From contig JAIWNI010000060.1 of NCBI GenBank assembly GCA_025331435.1, forward strand, positions 62,001-126,000: 64,000 bases of DNA, written 5' to 3'. The stretch is from Choanephora cucurbitarum. Taxonomy: Eukaryota > Mucoromycota > Mucoromycetes > Mucorales > Choanephoraceae. Positions 1 through 12,656 of this stretch are shown here, in pieces (position 1 is the stretch's first letter; each line of letters opens with the position of its first letter). The position numbers and the translations under genes are program-made. Below the pieces are notes generated by a model that saw only the letters and a list, made by a program, of their open reading frames with translations, made no database searches and had not been told where the DNA came from.

Positions 1-3000
1 CTTAAAACCATTATTATGACAAATGCTGGCTAAAACACTTTTTGTCACTTGGAAAGCATCAGAAAGGAATGATGCAATGTTTTACTTGTTGAGTACTTCA
101 GTTTTACTTGTGAAGCTGTAATAAAAAAATCGAAAGTGCCGTTCCTTTTATTGCACTGGTAAGAAATTGGGAATGCTAACATCATTCGTTTCCCTGAATT
201 TTTATCAGTGTTGGCGGTCCATTTAATACTTATATGGAAGCATGCTGCAAGACCTCGAGCTGCCTATAATTAAGTTGTTAGTTGGATTAGGTTGTTGGTA
301 AGTAGAAGCAAGTTACGGTTTCAGCTTTCTATACGTACTCAAATGACCTTACTCCCCTCTCATCATGCCTAACAATAAGTAGTTGCTTGCAGAAGGCATA
401 TTTTCTTGCTTAAAGTAAATTTATTGCTAAAGAGTTGTCATAAAATGAACAGCACCAAAGAAGGATGTTATCATACGTTTTCTGTACTTCATGCGCTTTT
501 TTTTACTACCAAATCCAACAAACTGGGCCATGCTAAAATAAGTCGCACATAGGTGCTTGAAGGCGAAAAGCAAGTGACACAATTCTCAAATCCAATATCG
601 CTTCAAGAATTATCATGTCTTGCAGTAATAGAGACAACACTTTCAAATTGAATCATACAGGCCTATTATTGAAACGTATATCGTAAATCAGGCTCATTTG
701 ACATCGCTTGTAACTGTATTGACTTGATAACTATGTCGATCTACAAATCAATTGTTATAAGCTTCTGCTCTAAGTCAGATCATTAGTGCATCATCTATTA
801 CTATCACATCTTCATCTTTCGGGACTCTAAAAAGGCATGCCCAAAAACCTTACAGATCTCAATTATCAAGAACAAACCATCGTACCAGCATGCGTTCACT
901 CTTTTTAATTCTTGAAAGGTTTTGAGTTGTTACTGATAGAATTGTCAAGAAGACATAATCAATATTAAGGCCAAAGCTAAAGATAAAAAGTATCTTATCA
1001 AAATCAAATGTAACAATGGATAAACTGATAAACATTGTTGATCCCACAGAGCTCAAATGAGTTTGCCGTCACTCATTAAGCAGCAAGAAGTTTATTTGTC
1101 CATCAAAATAAGCAAGATGTGAACAGTTAATTTAGCTTATTTTTCGTTGGATTTCTGGATTTGGTTTACAAAAGGTCATTGAAATAATTGGTTGAGTTTC
1201 TGACGATGCTCAGCACTTGTTACGGCAGATGTTTCATTTAGATTTATTTATTTCTAGACTTCTCACCATTAGGCCGACTAAGGCTAATTGTTGACAATAA
1301 TTAATATGCACAACTCTTTTAAGGAAATACTGGCCTTCCTTTAAAAATGGGCATATCCTTACGCAATATCATTGGTTCCAACAAAAAAGAAACATCGCCA
1401 AATCTAAAACGATGCTTATATGTAATTGAGGAGAAAATTGGTCCATGTAACAAACAATTCAAGTTCCCAAAGTAGTATGTGATTCGCGGAAACTATATAT
1501 AGTGAACAAGCATATTCTCTTGGTAAGCTGTGTTACCTCTTTTCGTCTGGCTATTGCTATTAATACCGGTTCATGGTGTATTATATAATACGAAGGAATT
1601 TAAACATCGCTTCGAAATTCCAAACTATCGTATGACTATCATTTAACCAATTTACAATTTTCTTTTAATTCTCACGAGCCTCTGATTATTTAAAATCTAT
1701 TAAATTGCAATGAAACACAGATGTAAGAAAAAGAAAAAGAAAAAGATGTTTCAAGCAGTTCAGTCGATTCTGTTGAATAGAGAAGGATACTCAAAAGTCG
1801 CCTGAGCCCTTGCACGAACTTGATCAACAGTCTTTTTGTTTATGCTCAAAAGCATCTAACTTTTTAAGTCGCCTTTTTTACCTTTTTCCGAAATCTTCCA
1901 ATGATTAGTTACACATACAAGCTACCAGTTTATTTTATTGTTTTACCAAAAATAATCAGTAACTGTTCGAAGATGGCTTACCAGAAATCAACATACGTTT
2001 TGTAGAGCAAGACCTGTTGTCTCTAGGCAACTGGTTGAACCATTTTCAAAGTCTCTTTGTAAACATAAAAGCCAATTTTCTTTATAGAGACGCTCAGTTG
2101 GGTAGATGAATTTTTCTCTTATATTGGCGTCCGACAAATCTAGAAGGTTATCAAAGAAAAGCACAATTGTACAAAAACATCTCATGCTTTTTTGATCGAA
2201 GCCAAGTGAGAGTCAAATCGCGATAGCGTTTATATATCTGTGAAAGGGCTATTCCTCTCATAGAAGTGATAACTCGATCAATTGTTTGTTTGTTGTCAAT
2301 CAGCACAATCTTCATAACTTCAAGATCTTATTAAGCGAATCGAAAGATACGACTCAACTTACGTATGCTGCAGATTCGATATCAACGATAACCAATACAC
2401 TATGTTTGCTAGTACCAGTCAAAATTCTTAGAAGCTTTGTGTTTTATGCTAAGCTTGGTTGTATTTTTTGTTCAATGTTAAGCTTTAGAATCAAAGTGTA
2501 GCGTATTACATTAAAGAAAGACGTGGCTCGGAAAGCTAGTGCCATGCCTGGAACAAGTCGGAAAGCAAAACCCAATGGTCGTACTGTACCATATGCGTTT
2601 TTTGCTACAATATTCTGTGGAACATATGGTAAAGCCACTTGGAAAAAGGACCCATTGAGAATGAAAACAGACTTCTAAACTACCATGTACAATTATTTGA
2701 ACGAGAAATAGCATGGCTGACTGATCCGAACTTATTCAAATTGCGTGTTACTGAAAGATGTTTGATGAATCTATATTACTCTAACAATAAGGTATATTCG
2801 AAACCTTATGCAAAGCACTGATGTTTTAGATCGTGATAATAAAGTTGTGATACACTTTGCCAATAGCTCTTTTTGTCGAAGTGAGTATAGAGATTTGGGC
2901 ATCACATGTCTTCAACTTATTTGTCTGTATTGGTTCACGGAAAGCTCTTAAACTACAAATATGAATCTCATGCTCAAAAGCTATGCAACTATTTAGAGTG

Positions 3001-3550
3001 CCAAACTCGTTTTATTGGACACTGATTTATGACGAGTATTTGATAGCACTGTTCCAGATTAGCTATAAGATCTTCCTTTAGTTCTATATTGTTAAAAACA
3101 AATTCTTTTGTAAGTTGCTCGAAATCAGAAACTGTCTTATTTTCAACTATTTCAGCAGTGGTTCACTGGTCTATGTAAGCCGAATAAAAAATTTACCCCA
3201 CAGTTTACAGTCCCTTCCGTCCCCTGAGAAAATATTTTTTTTCTGAATTAGGAAGTTACCGATTTCTCCAGCTAAAAATTGTTACAACAGTTGTGTACAA
3301 TCATAACTCGCTACCATAAAATGACGAAGAGAATTACTATTTATAACGAGCAATCTTCCCTTTTTAACTCTTTCCTTCTTTCCTTCTTTTTTTATCTTTT
3401 TTTTTATCTTTTCTTTTTCATCTCTCTCCTTTTTTTTATGTTTTTATAAGTTTCTGCTAAATCTTAACAAATATATCACATCAGAATAAATTTTATTCCC
3501 GGCAGTCGTTCAAAACTCAAAGCAGACACAAGCTCTAGGAATTCGACAGA
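1..3550. other. gene-poor AT-rich spacer
   Basis: No coding region could be supported. All open frames are under about 75 codons, lack joinable splice sites and look like chance. A faint protein-like stretch around 2543-2674 on the plus strand is treated as a finding. The last 250 bases (about 3360-3440) are a strongly pyrimidine-rich tract of the kind that precedes start codons elsewhere in this window, consistent with a leader for the gene at 3551. Confidence 0.5.
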
Positions 3551-5144
3551 ATGATTCAGTTATCAGAGCATGGTGAAAGGGTTGTTGACAACTTCAATCT
3601 GATTGGAATGTGGGTGGCTGTTGTTGTATGCTGTAGAAATCTTTCGATATGCTATCATCAATTTAGAAGAACAAGAGGAAAAATGTAAAGAAGAAAAAGA
3701 AAAAAGCTTTGCAAATTGATTTTTGAATCAAGTTTAGTAATTTGTTATTAGACATTTAGCCAATCTCGCACAAGTTACTGTGTTTCTTGTTCACCGTATC
3801 CTATATGGCATCATCCCTTTGTTCGAGATTAGAACCTGTGCTTATTTTCCTTTGCTTGTTTCGTAAATAGATTTAAAAATTATAGCTCTTCTTCAGTTTA
3901 AACTAATCATATTTTATTTAGTCTTTGGCATCTAAGTAATGCTCAAAATTCTATTCGCCTAATTCTTGGGACTAACCAATGTTAAATAGCATATATTTTG
4001 TTTTATGTCGTAATGTTCATGCGTTTAGCTATTCTTGAACATGATAGATACTCTCGTTGGATAAGAATAACTGGTATATTCTTAATTACTTTGCGTGCTG
4101 CAGACTGGCCCTACGAACTTGCTTCCCACTCACTACAGGACCAATCAAGCTATGATTCGCTCCAAGTAGGCTCCCAATGCTGGGCAGTATGGTAACTATC
4201 GAAAGCAAGTGTCATATAAGCAGTTCGATCTAACTTACTTTCCCTCAATATAGGGACACTGGTGTCATTATACTAAACTTTGTTGGAGATGTACTTGCAA
4301 ATTTGTTTCTCAGTGGCATGTTTGTGAGAAGGTAAGGAAAAGAAATAAACAAGAAGCTCAAAACTAACGCTTACACCCTCTATTTGAAAAGACTTCGAAG
4401 CCATATAAGTTCTTCGAAAAAACTGATGAGCCTTCAGAACAAGATAATTGAGCATATTGCAATCAAATCGTTGATCTGCTTAGCTCTAACTTTTTTTGTC
4501 AATCTGGCAATGAACTTGTTGAAGGTTACGAAATTTCTTGGAAATCGTTCAGACGTAAGCATTAGCTATTCAAAACAATCTTTGTACCTTTTCTAAAATG
4601 TAACTCTTTTATGTTATCAGGCTTTCACAGTATACTTTGAAATCATTGAATCGACACTACTAGTTGAAGCTCTTCGTAATGACAGAGGACAAGAACACAG
4701 ACCACAAGACTCCTATTGTCAAAGTTGCCACAAAGTATGAGGACTGTCGTTGTTTCTTTGTTATGGCTCTTTCTTACTAATTCTTTATTCCAAAATAAAT
4801 AGGAACTTAGCCATGCGACCAACAAAGGTTTTAACAACGACGAACAACCACATAGTCAGCTATTGGCAATGTCATCGGATAAATATCCCTCTGCTCCAAA
4901 ATATAGTAGAGGTAGTCTTAATGATCGTTCGATTAACTCCTCACACCCTATGCAGCCTGCTATATTTATTGACAACAACAGACCATTTGACAGATCTTCT
5001 GTTAATCCATCTCAGTCAATAAGCCTCACATTTCAAGGCTCATCCCGAAGCTATGCAAATGAAACATCGCTCTCACCACCGCCTACTAAGGATGTATTCA
5101 CCAATCAAGAAAAGAAAGATAATAACTCACCTCACTTTTATTAA
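3551..5144 (+). CDS. seven-helix membrane protein (receptor-like), 8 exons
   Basis: Hand-spliced model: exons 3551-3684, 3752-3862, 3922-3980, 4029-4191, 4254-4331, 4392-4554, 4621-4734 and 4803-5144. All introns are GT-AG, 47-68 nt, and every phase joins, giving 387 aa. The product has about seven hydrophobic segments. The first begins near residue 17 (NLIGMWVAVVVCC). The fifth contains ILNFVGDVLANLFLSGMFV and is followed by a basic loop. The seventh contains TVYFEIIESTLLVEAL. The last 120 residues are a hydrophilic Ser/Pro/Asn-rich tail. That layout (short N-terminus, seven helices, long cytoplasmic tail) is receptor-like, but no GPCR signature was recognised, so ligand and coupling are unknown. 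It may belong to a fungal membrane-protein family. A pyrimidine-rich tract lies upstream. The gene stands alone. Exon structure is well supported; function is inference. Confidence 0.7.
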
Positions 5145-7029
5145 GCAACAATTTATTCAAACTGGTTTTGATTTGCTGAAGACGAAAACAAGCTTCTATA
5201 GAGTTGATCCTATAATACATATGTATTCTTTATGTAGTAACTTGCACTGTGCTGCAAGTCAAGGCGATACCATTCATATTACATTAAAACTTAATAGCCA
5301 ATAATTGATGTGAGTGCATGAAGTCTATTTGCTTCTTAATAAAGACATGCCATTCCAATAATATCAATTAAACAGGCTTTAATTCGCTGAAAAAAAGTCC
5401 ATATCTAACATCCAATAAAATCAATTGCAAATAAACCAAGACTTTTACTTTTAGACTCTCTTTTTCCTTCAATGCAATTTCTATAGGCTTTTCCTTCACT
5501 TTCTCCCCTTCTCCTTCTTTCTTTACAGCAGGCAGCCTAAGAAGATTGTTTATTATGGAGGGAGATCGAACGCAAAAAAAGGCCCATTTCTGGACTACCG
5601 TGATTGTATATATGGAACCTCAGGTCAGCGAGGTAATTTTATATATGCTCAGTAAAGAACTTTAAGAAGTCTTGATATAAAAAGAGTCATATACAATAGT
5701 CGCTTTATTTAAGAGTGTGCATATTCTTGAAAAATACACTCTTATATTGAGCATACTTTTAAATCAAACACTCTTAAATCGAGCGGCTACTGTAATTGCA
5801 CTAACATAAAGCAAAACATGCTTTTCTACAGTATAAGAACAAGTTAATATCAGAATTTTCTCTAAGCATTTGAACTTTGAAAGTATTTGATTTAGTGTTT
5901 TCTTTTTTCATAACAGAGTGTTCCTTGATCAAAGTTTGGCCGCAACAACTATATATGTCCTTTCTTCTTGTCCTTAAATGAGAATAGAATCATATTATTT
6001 GCTTGGATTAATTCAACCAACACAGACAGCCCACTATCTTCTAATTGAAGCTCTGGAAGCATGATACTTTTGATATGGCCTTGCTTCAAAAAAAGCACAT
6101 CAATGCGGTAAAAAACATTGAGCTGTCTTTTTATTAGGCTAGCTCTAATCTTGTATCTCTTTTTTACCCTTCAGAAGGCATGAAACAATTTTCTTCCAAT
6201 TTGAAGAAGGATCAATCCTTTGGTTTGCATACCATTCGGCTTTCTTATTTTTCCTTTCATTTAACCATAAATTGATTGGCCAAAAATTGCATCACTAGAT
6301 ACCTATATAATGATAACTCATTTCAATCAGCTCTATTTTTAGAAGAAGCTCTTCTCATACCAATACTCGTGACTTCTTGTATCTCATAAAACCCAAGAAC
6401 TAAGGTTATTCTCGGCCATTGCGACAGCTGAAACAAATTAGTAACGACTACGAAAGGCAAGAGTATGATGAAATTGACAAAGTAAAGTATAATCAAAACG
6501 AGACATAAGTGCTTAGTCTAAGATTGGTAATATAGACTTGAATTCATAATCTTGGCAAGCAGTTTTGTGCGGTCTAAGTTGAGAAGATTTGTATTTTTTT
6601 TGTACAGCTCATGCTGGTATAAACCTTTTTAACAAAAAGTGACAGAAAACCTCGAAGGTCGGTCAGAATTTACATAACCAATGGCATCCTATTCAATGGA
6701 GAAATAGTTTCACAGAATTCATTTCTCCAATCTAGTGTGTGTTTTCGAAACACGGTATAGTGCACTTCTATGAGTTGTTCTTTTAATCGTCAGTCTGGTA
6801 GCACAAATTAAACCATTCCAACAACTTGAAGTAAATATTTCTAAATTCAAGCTTGTAATACTCTGCTATCTTTAAACTTCTATCTTGGAACAATTATATT
6901 CAGATATAGAAGCGTCTTTTTCTAGATAGGCCAATCTGATGGGATACAAGCAAAATTGTTGTAACATAGAATTTCTGTAACGACGCTGTCTCTGTCTTGT
7001 CATTGCTGTAATCTATATCAAAACGATAT
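5145..7029. other. spacer with one MITE, no gene seen
   Basis: Apart from the inverted-repeat element at 5692-5794 there is nothing supportable. Short open frames near 5150-5300 and 5555-5640 have no recognisable content and no consistent splice partners. The stretch leads into the Helitron relic, whose upstream replication-initiator part could not be recognised. Confidence 0.45.
5692..5794. mobile_element. Tc1/mariner-like MITE, copy 1
   Basis: A 103-bp non-coding element bounded by 27-bp terminal inverted repeats. The left end reads TACAATAGTCGCTTTATTTA and the right end, reverse-complemented, reads TACAGTAGCCGCTCGATTTA; 23 of 27 positions match. Both ends begin with TA, as expected if the outer TA is a Tc1/mariner target duplication, and the CAGT-type ends fit that superfamily. 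Related copies lie at 21440 and 59356. It is too short to encode anything and would depend on a transposase encoded elsewhere. Confidence 0.7.
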
Positions 7030-9512
7030 AGTGCACATATTAATGTTGAATGTTGTCAAGGTGTACAATCCATTAAATACATCAAGAAGTATGTCTATAA
7101 GGGCTCTGATCGCACGACTTTGAAATTGAGTGACAATGCAGATGAAATTAGCAAACATTTGCAAGGACGCTAAATCGGACCTACAGAAGCATTTGCAAGA
7201 CTATTTGAGTATAAAATGCATGAGGAAGATCCTACCGTAACTTCTTTAGCTCTGCATTTACCAAATGAACAGCCTGTATTCTTTCCTGGAGATGCAACCT
7301 CATCTGAAATACAGCATATCTTAACCACTAGCAGCTCTATGCTAATCGCCTATTTCAAATACTATGAAAGCAATCCTGAAGCTCAAAAATATTTGTACCA
7401 GGATTTCCTCAAGTATTTTGTATGGAATAAAAAAAGCAAGAGTTGGGAAGTAAGAAAGAAAGGTTTTGCAATTGGAAGAATTCCTTATTGTAGCCCTACT
7501 TACGGAGAAAGATATTATCTTCGACTTCTCCTTATCAATATTGCAGGCTTTAAGTCATTTGATGACCTTAAAACAATTAATGGGATTCCGTGTCCAACAT
7601 TCAAACAAGCCTGTGTTGAACTTCATTTGATTGAACATGGTCAAGAATGGATACGATGCTTTGAGGAAGCAGTTCTTTTTGCCACCAGTAGTCATTTGCG
7701 TAGCTTATTTGTTACAGCTTTGACATTTGGCCAATTGGCCGATCCCAATTCGTTATGGATAACCTTTCGTGGATCCATTTGTGATGATCTAGCACATAAG
7801 TTGCAGCAGCTCTTTCCTGACAGCCAAATGTACACATCTAATGACAATGACGAGTTTTATAAAAGACGTCCTTATCTAGATTATGGATTTTATCTGATTC
7901 AAGTCAAATTGATGGAGCTAAGCAGATCTCTTGATGAGTTTGAGCTTCCCACATTTAAACACAACTGGATTACCGCTTTGAATAGTCGAACTACTAGAGA
8001 ATGTACTGGCAATCCATTAATTGACGAACAACTTGCATATGACATTCAAGAAGAAAGCAGCATATATACTTCGAACTATGCATTGCCTAATCAAGATCAA
8101 AAGCATGCCTTTGATTCTACAATTAGTCAATTGCAGTCTTTGGACACAGCTTCTGATTCCTCTGATAGATCTTCATGCTTCTTCATTCATGGTCCAGCTG
8201 GTACAGGCAAAACATTTGTTTACAACACATTGAGCAGCTATCTAAGAAGTCAAAGAAAAATTGTGTTGTGCGTCGCATCATCTGGCATAGCATCCTTGCT
8301 CTTATCTGGTGGTAGAACATCACATTTTAGACTTAAGATCCCTATCCAAGTGAATGAGACCTCCACTTGCTGGATACCAAAAAATAGCAATCTAGCCAAG
8401 TTACTTCGCAAGACATCGCTGTTGATTTGGGACGAAGTGCCTATGCAAAACAAAAGCTGTTTGAAGCTGTAGATCGCACTCTCCAAGACATCCGTAGCAA
8501 TGACACACTCTTTGGAGGTTTTCCTGTCATTTTGGGTGGTGATTTTACACAAATTCCCTCAGTTATCAAGAATGGTAATAGATCTAGCATAGTCGAAGCC
8601 TCTATCAAACAGTCTTACATTCGGAGCAAGGCTCAAGTGTTGCATCTTAAACAAAACATGCGTGTGCGGGGTACTTCTGCTCATGATATCCATTTCAAGA
8701 AATGGCTTTATTTGATATCTTATAACACTTTCATGCAAAATGCCAAGATACCTCTTCCTAAATACATCTCACAGACACATTTACTAGAAGAGCTTATCTC
8801 TAGAGTGTATCCTCAGCGAAACCTTACTGAAGCTATCGGCAATCCGTCTTTGTTGTACAAATCGGCTATCCTCACATTCAAAAATGATACAGTTGATCTA
8901 TTAAACCACAAGATGCTTGAACTGATGCCTGGAACTTTCACTACATTGATATCGGCAGATAAAGCTGACTACTCCGAAGAGGAAAATGCTAACAACGAAG
9001 TTTACAGGGTTTCAACTGAAAACCTTCAAACATTGAACCCAGGTAACTTCCCTCCTTCTAAGCTGACTCTCAAAATAGGCTGTATTGTAATGCTCTTGAG
9101 AAATCTGAATCATCAAAAAGGCCTCTGCAATGGTACAAGATTAATTGTCAAAGAAATAGGATAATATGTTCTTAAAGTTGCAGTTCTCAACGATAACAAT
9201 CCAAGTGAAGAACAAATAAAACTCATTCTAAGAATCGAACTTGCAACTCTAGAAGGTGACTATCCTTTTGTTCTGGTTAGAAAGCATTTCCCAGTCAAAC
9301 TCAGCTTTGCTATGACCATTAACAAATCACAAGGGCAATCCCTCTCCAATGTTGAAATTGATCTACGCACATCGCCTTTTACTCACGGCCAGCTATACGT
9401 TGCTTTTTCAAGATCAACCAACTTACAAGGAATACATGTTTTACGTGGTTCAAACCAGTATAATCAAATAACACCAATCGAAAACATTATTTATCCAGAA
9501 ATCCTTCTATAA
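7030..9512 (+). pseudogene. Helitron Rep/helicase relic (PIF1-like helicase)
   Basis: Similar to the C-terminal part of Helitron transposases. The order is an upstream piece around 7040-7170 (containing HINVE and KYVYKG, then an 'interrupted' GR(I)GPTEA motif), a segment with LHLPNEQPVFF at about 7250, then a PIF1-type helicase: Walker A GPAGTGKT near 8193-8216, Walker B IWDE near 8425, GGDFTQIP, a Helitron-like GTRLIVKEIG, and motif VI TINKSQGQ with YVAFSR near 9312-9420. It is broken by an in-frame TAA at 7171-7173, a frameshift at about 8445 just after Walker B, and another TAA at 9162-9164. The N-terminal HUH nuclease part is missing or unrecognisable. So it is a decayed element, though the helicase half is well preserved, which suggests loss was not ancient. 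Confidence 0.85.
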
Positions 9513-9587
9513 TTTTTAACAATACAAAACCAACTCAAACCTATCTCAAAAATTGAAATATATTTTATGCCAGATGTGTTAATGCGC

Positions 9588-9615
9588 GGTGTGTGTGTGT
9601 GTGTGTGTGTGTGTG
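9588..9615. repeat. (GT)n microsatellite
   Basis: About 14 uninterrupted GT units, followed directly by an eight- to nine-G run. It lies between the Helitron helicase relic and a GC-rich block that may be the element's 3' end. Confidence 0.9.
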
Positions 9616-9687
9616 CGGGGGGGGAGCCACGATCTAAACCGTGAGGCGACGACGGCCGTAAGCGAGCGTAGCGAGTAGGTCGGCTAG
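9616..9687 (+). other. GC-rich block, candidate Helitron 3' terminus
   Basis: An abrupt GC-rich island in AT-rich DNA about 100 bp after the helicase reading frame. It contains a repeated gcgag motif and ends in CTAG immediately followed by T (9684-9688). Helitrons end in CTRR and insert between A and T, usually with a short GC hairpin just upstream; GCCG/CGGC segments here could pair. The assignment is an inference from position and end sequence. Confidence 0.35.
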
Positions 9688-10581
9688 TGCCAGTTTTACT
9701 ATTTTATACAAAACAAGTCTTTGAAAGCTTTGGCTTTCAGAATAACCAAAAACAGCTAATTGAATGAGGGGCGAATAAAGTAGCTGGCGCTGAGATATAG
9801 CTAATAACTGTCACTGACTAAGTATCACTTGTGTTTCTAATTCAAAACAATATCTCTTTTTCTTTTATCAGATTCAAATCGGTTCTTTAACCCGGATTTC
9901 ATTTTCAAATCTTTTCGAAGGAAAGCTTTTTATGTTGAATATGCCCAAAGGGAAACTTGTGATTTATTGCATACTAAGTAACTCGCTTTTAAGAGATGAA
10001 GCTGCTGTACTAAGTCTACATTTAGTATTGCAAGTTTCTAGAGAAACAATTATGTAATTCGATAAACTAGTGTTCAAAACAAAAACCTGTTTTCTGTCAT
10101 ACTGTTTACTGAAGGGTTCCGCTTAAATTTTTCTTGACATTTTCCTATTTAACCGGATAAAATTGATAAATATCGTGTAACACTAATCGCCTAGAAAATA
10201 ATCTTGTAAGTGAACGGGCAACATCAGGAAATATGCTATAGAATTCAGCGATATACCGTAACAATAAGAAATTAACTGACTTAATTTACATGTTGAAGTT
10301 CAAATGCACTTGCTTAAACATCGCAAACGTTTCCCTTTTCGTAAAAAATAGACCTCTAAAAGGACTTAACCTTGTAAAACATACACGTCCAAAAATTAGC
10401 CCAAAATAAAATGAAACAATGGAGTTTTGATTTCTAGCGATTGCATCAATAATAATTCACCAAGATGACAAATTGATTAATCAGAGTCACTGCTGCCCAC
10501 TTTTAGGATCCGCCTCTGAATTCAATATATAAACGTTTCCGTAACTCAAATTGCTTCGGTTGTCAAACATCTCGTAATAAC
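9688..10581. other. spacer and promoter region of the GMC gene
   Basis: No gene seen. Near the 3' end a TATA-like stretch (tatataaa, about 10526-10533) lies about 50 bp before the start codon of the oxidoreductase gene, a plausible core promoter. Confidence 0.5.
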
Positions 10582-12656
10582 ATGAAGATCACAGCTGCTA
10601 TTGTTACTGCCGTCGCCTCTTTAAGCTCCATTGCTTTGGCTAAAACAACGTCAACTGATACATATGATTATGTTATTGTAGGAGGTGGTGTAGCAGGTTC
10701 GTACAACACATAATGCACAACATTGACAGATTTTTAATTACAAAAATTTCTTATAGGTCTTGCATTGGCAAATCGTCTCTCTGAAGATAAAGATGTTACT
10801 GTTGCTGTCTTGGAATCTGGCCCTCAAGCTGAAGATCAGTTTGTTGTTTATGCACCTGGAATGTAAGGCTTCAACTACATTTAGTTGTAAATCATATAAT
10901 AACAAAGCCCTAATCAATTCAATTGTTATAGGTATGGTCAGGCTGTTGGATCTGAGCTCTGCCCTCTCTTGCCTACTGTTCCTCAAGAAGGCATGAAAAA
11001 CAGAAGCCTTACTATTGCTACCGGTAGACTTTTAGGTGGTGGCAGTGCAGTCAATGGTTTAGTCTGGGTAAGTGATTGCCATACACTCCTTATATTTTTG
11101 TCTCATTCATTTTGTTTTATTAGACTCGTGGTGGCCTTAAGGATTATGATGCTTGGGAAGAACTTGGTAATCCTGGATGGAACGGCAGAGAGATGTTCAA
11201 ATACTTCAAGAAAGTCGAAAATTTTACTCTTCCCACCACTGAACAAGCCAATTACGGTGCTACAGCATTGAAGGAAGTGCATGGTACTAAGGGACATATT
11301 GATGTATCCTTTACAAACTTCGAATTCCCTCAATCCCGTTATTGGAACGCTTCTCTTGACTCTCTTGAATTCAATGCTGTTCCTGACCTCCTGAACGGCT
11401 CCCTCCATGGTTATTCAGTCACACCTAACACTCTCAATCCCGATACTGTTCGTCGTACTGATGCTTATGCTGGTTATATCGCTCCTTATGGTAGCCGTAA
11501 CAACCTTTTTGTTCTTTCCAATCATACAGTTTCTCGCGTTGAATTCAAGAAACAAAAGTCTGGTAGTTTGACTGCAACTGGTGTTGAATGGTATCCTACT
11601 GGTAGCAAAGATAAGAAACAAGCTCTTAAGGCACGCATGGAGGTTATTCTTTCTGCCGGTGCTATTGGAAGCCCAAAGCTTCTTGAAGTTTCTGGCATTG
11701 GTAACAAGGATATTCTTGCTGCTGCTGGTGTAAAGCCTTTGATCAATCTTCCTGGTGTTGGCTCAAATTTGCAAGATCATGTTCATGGTGTTGTTGTATC
11801 CACAACAAACATTACTGGCTATACCACCAATAGTGTTTTCAATAATGACAATCTCGCTGAAGAGATGAAGAAAGAGTACGTCAACAACAAGACTGGTATC
11901 TGGACAACTACCCCTAACAATCTTGGTTACCCTTCCCCTAATCAATTATTTAATGGCACTGCTGTGTTGTCTGGTAAAAATTTTGCCAAAAAGATTCGTG
12001 ATTACTCGGCCAAGTATGCTGAATACTACGCTTCCACCAATTCTACCAACGCCAAGTTGATCAAGAAGCAGTACGAAATCGTTGCTGATCGCTACGAGAA
12101 TAACTATCTTTCACCTATTGAAGTCAACTTAACTCCTGGTTATGGTGGTACCGGTAATGGTGACATCAAGCACAACAAGTATCAAACTGTTAACCATGTC
12201 TTGATTGCTCCCTTGAGTCGTGGTCACACTCACATCAATTCCACAGATATTGAAGAACCTGTCATTATCAATCCTCAATACTACACTCATCCTTTGGATC
12301 TTGAACTCCATACTGCCTCTTTCAAGCTTGCTCGTAAAATCATCAGTGCACCTTCAGGCCTTGGTCAATTAAATAGTGGTGAAGCTGAACCTGGAATGAA
12401 TGTTACTAGTGACGAAGATATCAAGACTTGGTTAGCTGGCAATGTTCGCTCCGACTGGCATCCTGTAGGAACATGTGCCATGCTTCCCGAAGAGCTTGGT
12501 GGTGTTGTTGATGCTAAGCTCAAGGTTTATGGTACTTCGAACCTGAGAGTTGTTGATGCTTCTATTATTCCTCTTGAAGTTTCTTCTCATTTGATGCAGC
12601 CCACTTATGGAATTGCTGAAAAGGCTGCCGACATCATCAAGGCCAATCGCAAGTAG
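10582..12656 (+). CDS. secreted GMC-family FAD oxidoreductase
   Basis: Four exons (10582-10696, 10757-10862, 10932-11067, 11124-12656) with phases that join give 629 aa, normal for the family. An N-terminal signal peptide (about residues 1-20, hydrophobic, ending ALA) is followed by the FAD-binding Rossmann motif VIVGGGVAG (residues 31-39), a GMC signature around GRLLGGGSAVNG, the second signature GAIGSPKLLEVSGIG, and the C-terminal catalytic pair His565 (DWHPVGTCAM) and His608 (SSHLMQPTYG). Members oxidise alcohols, sugars or aldehydes using FAD, often giving H2O2 outside the cell; aryl-alcohol oxidase, glucose oxidase and choline dehydrogenase are relatives. The substrate cannot be read from sequence. 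The first three exons are short and the last carries most of the protein. It converges on the repeat-rich surface protein gene with about 205 bp between stops. Confidence 0.93.
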
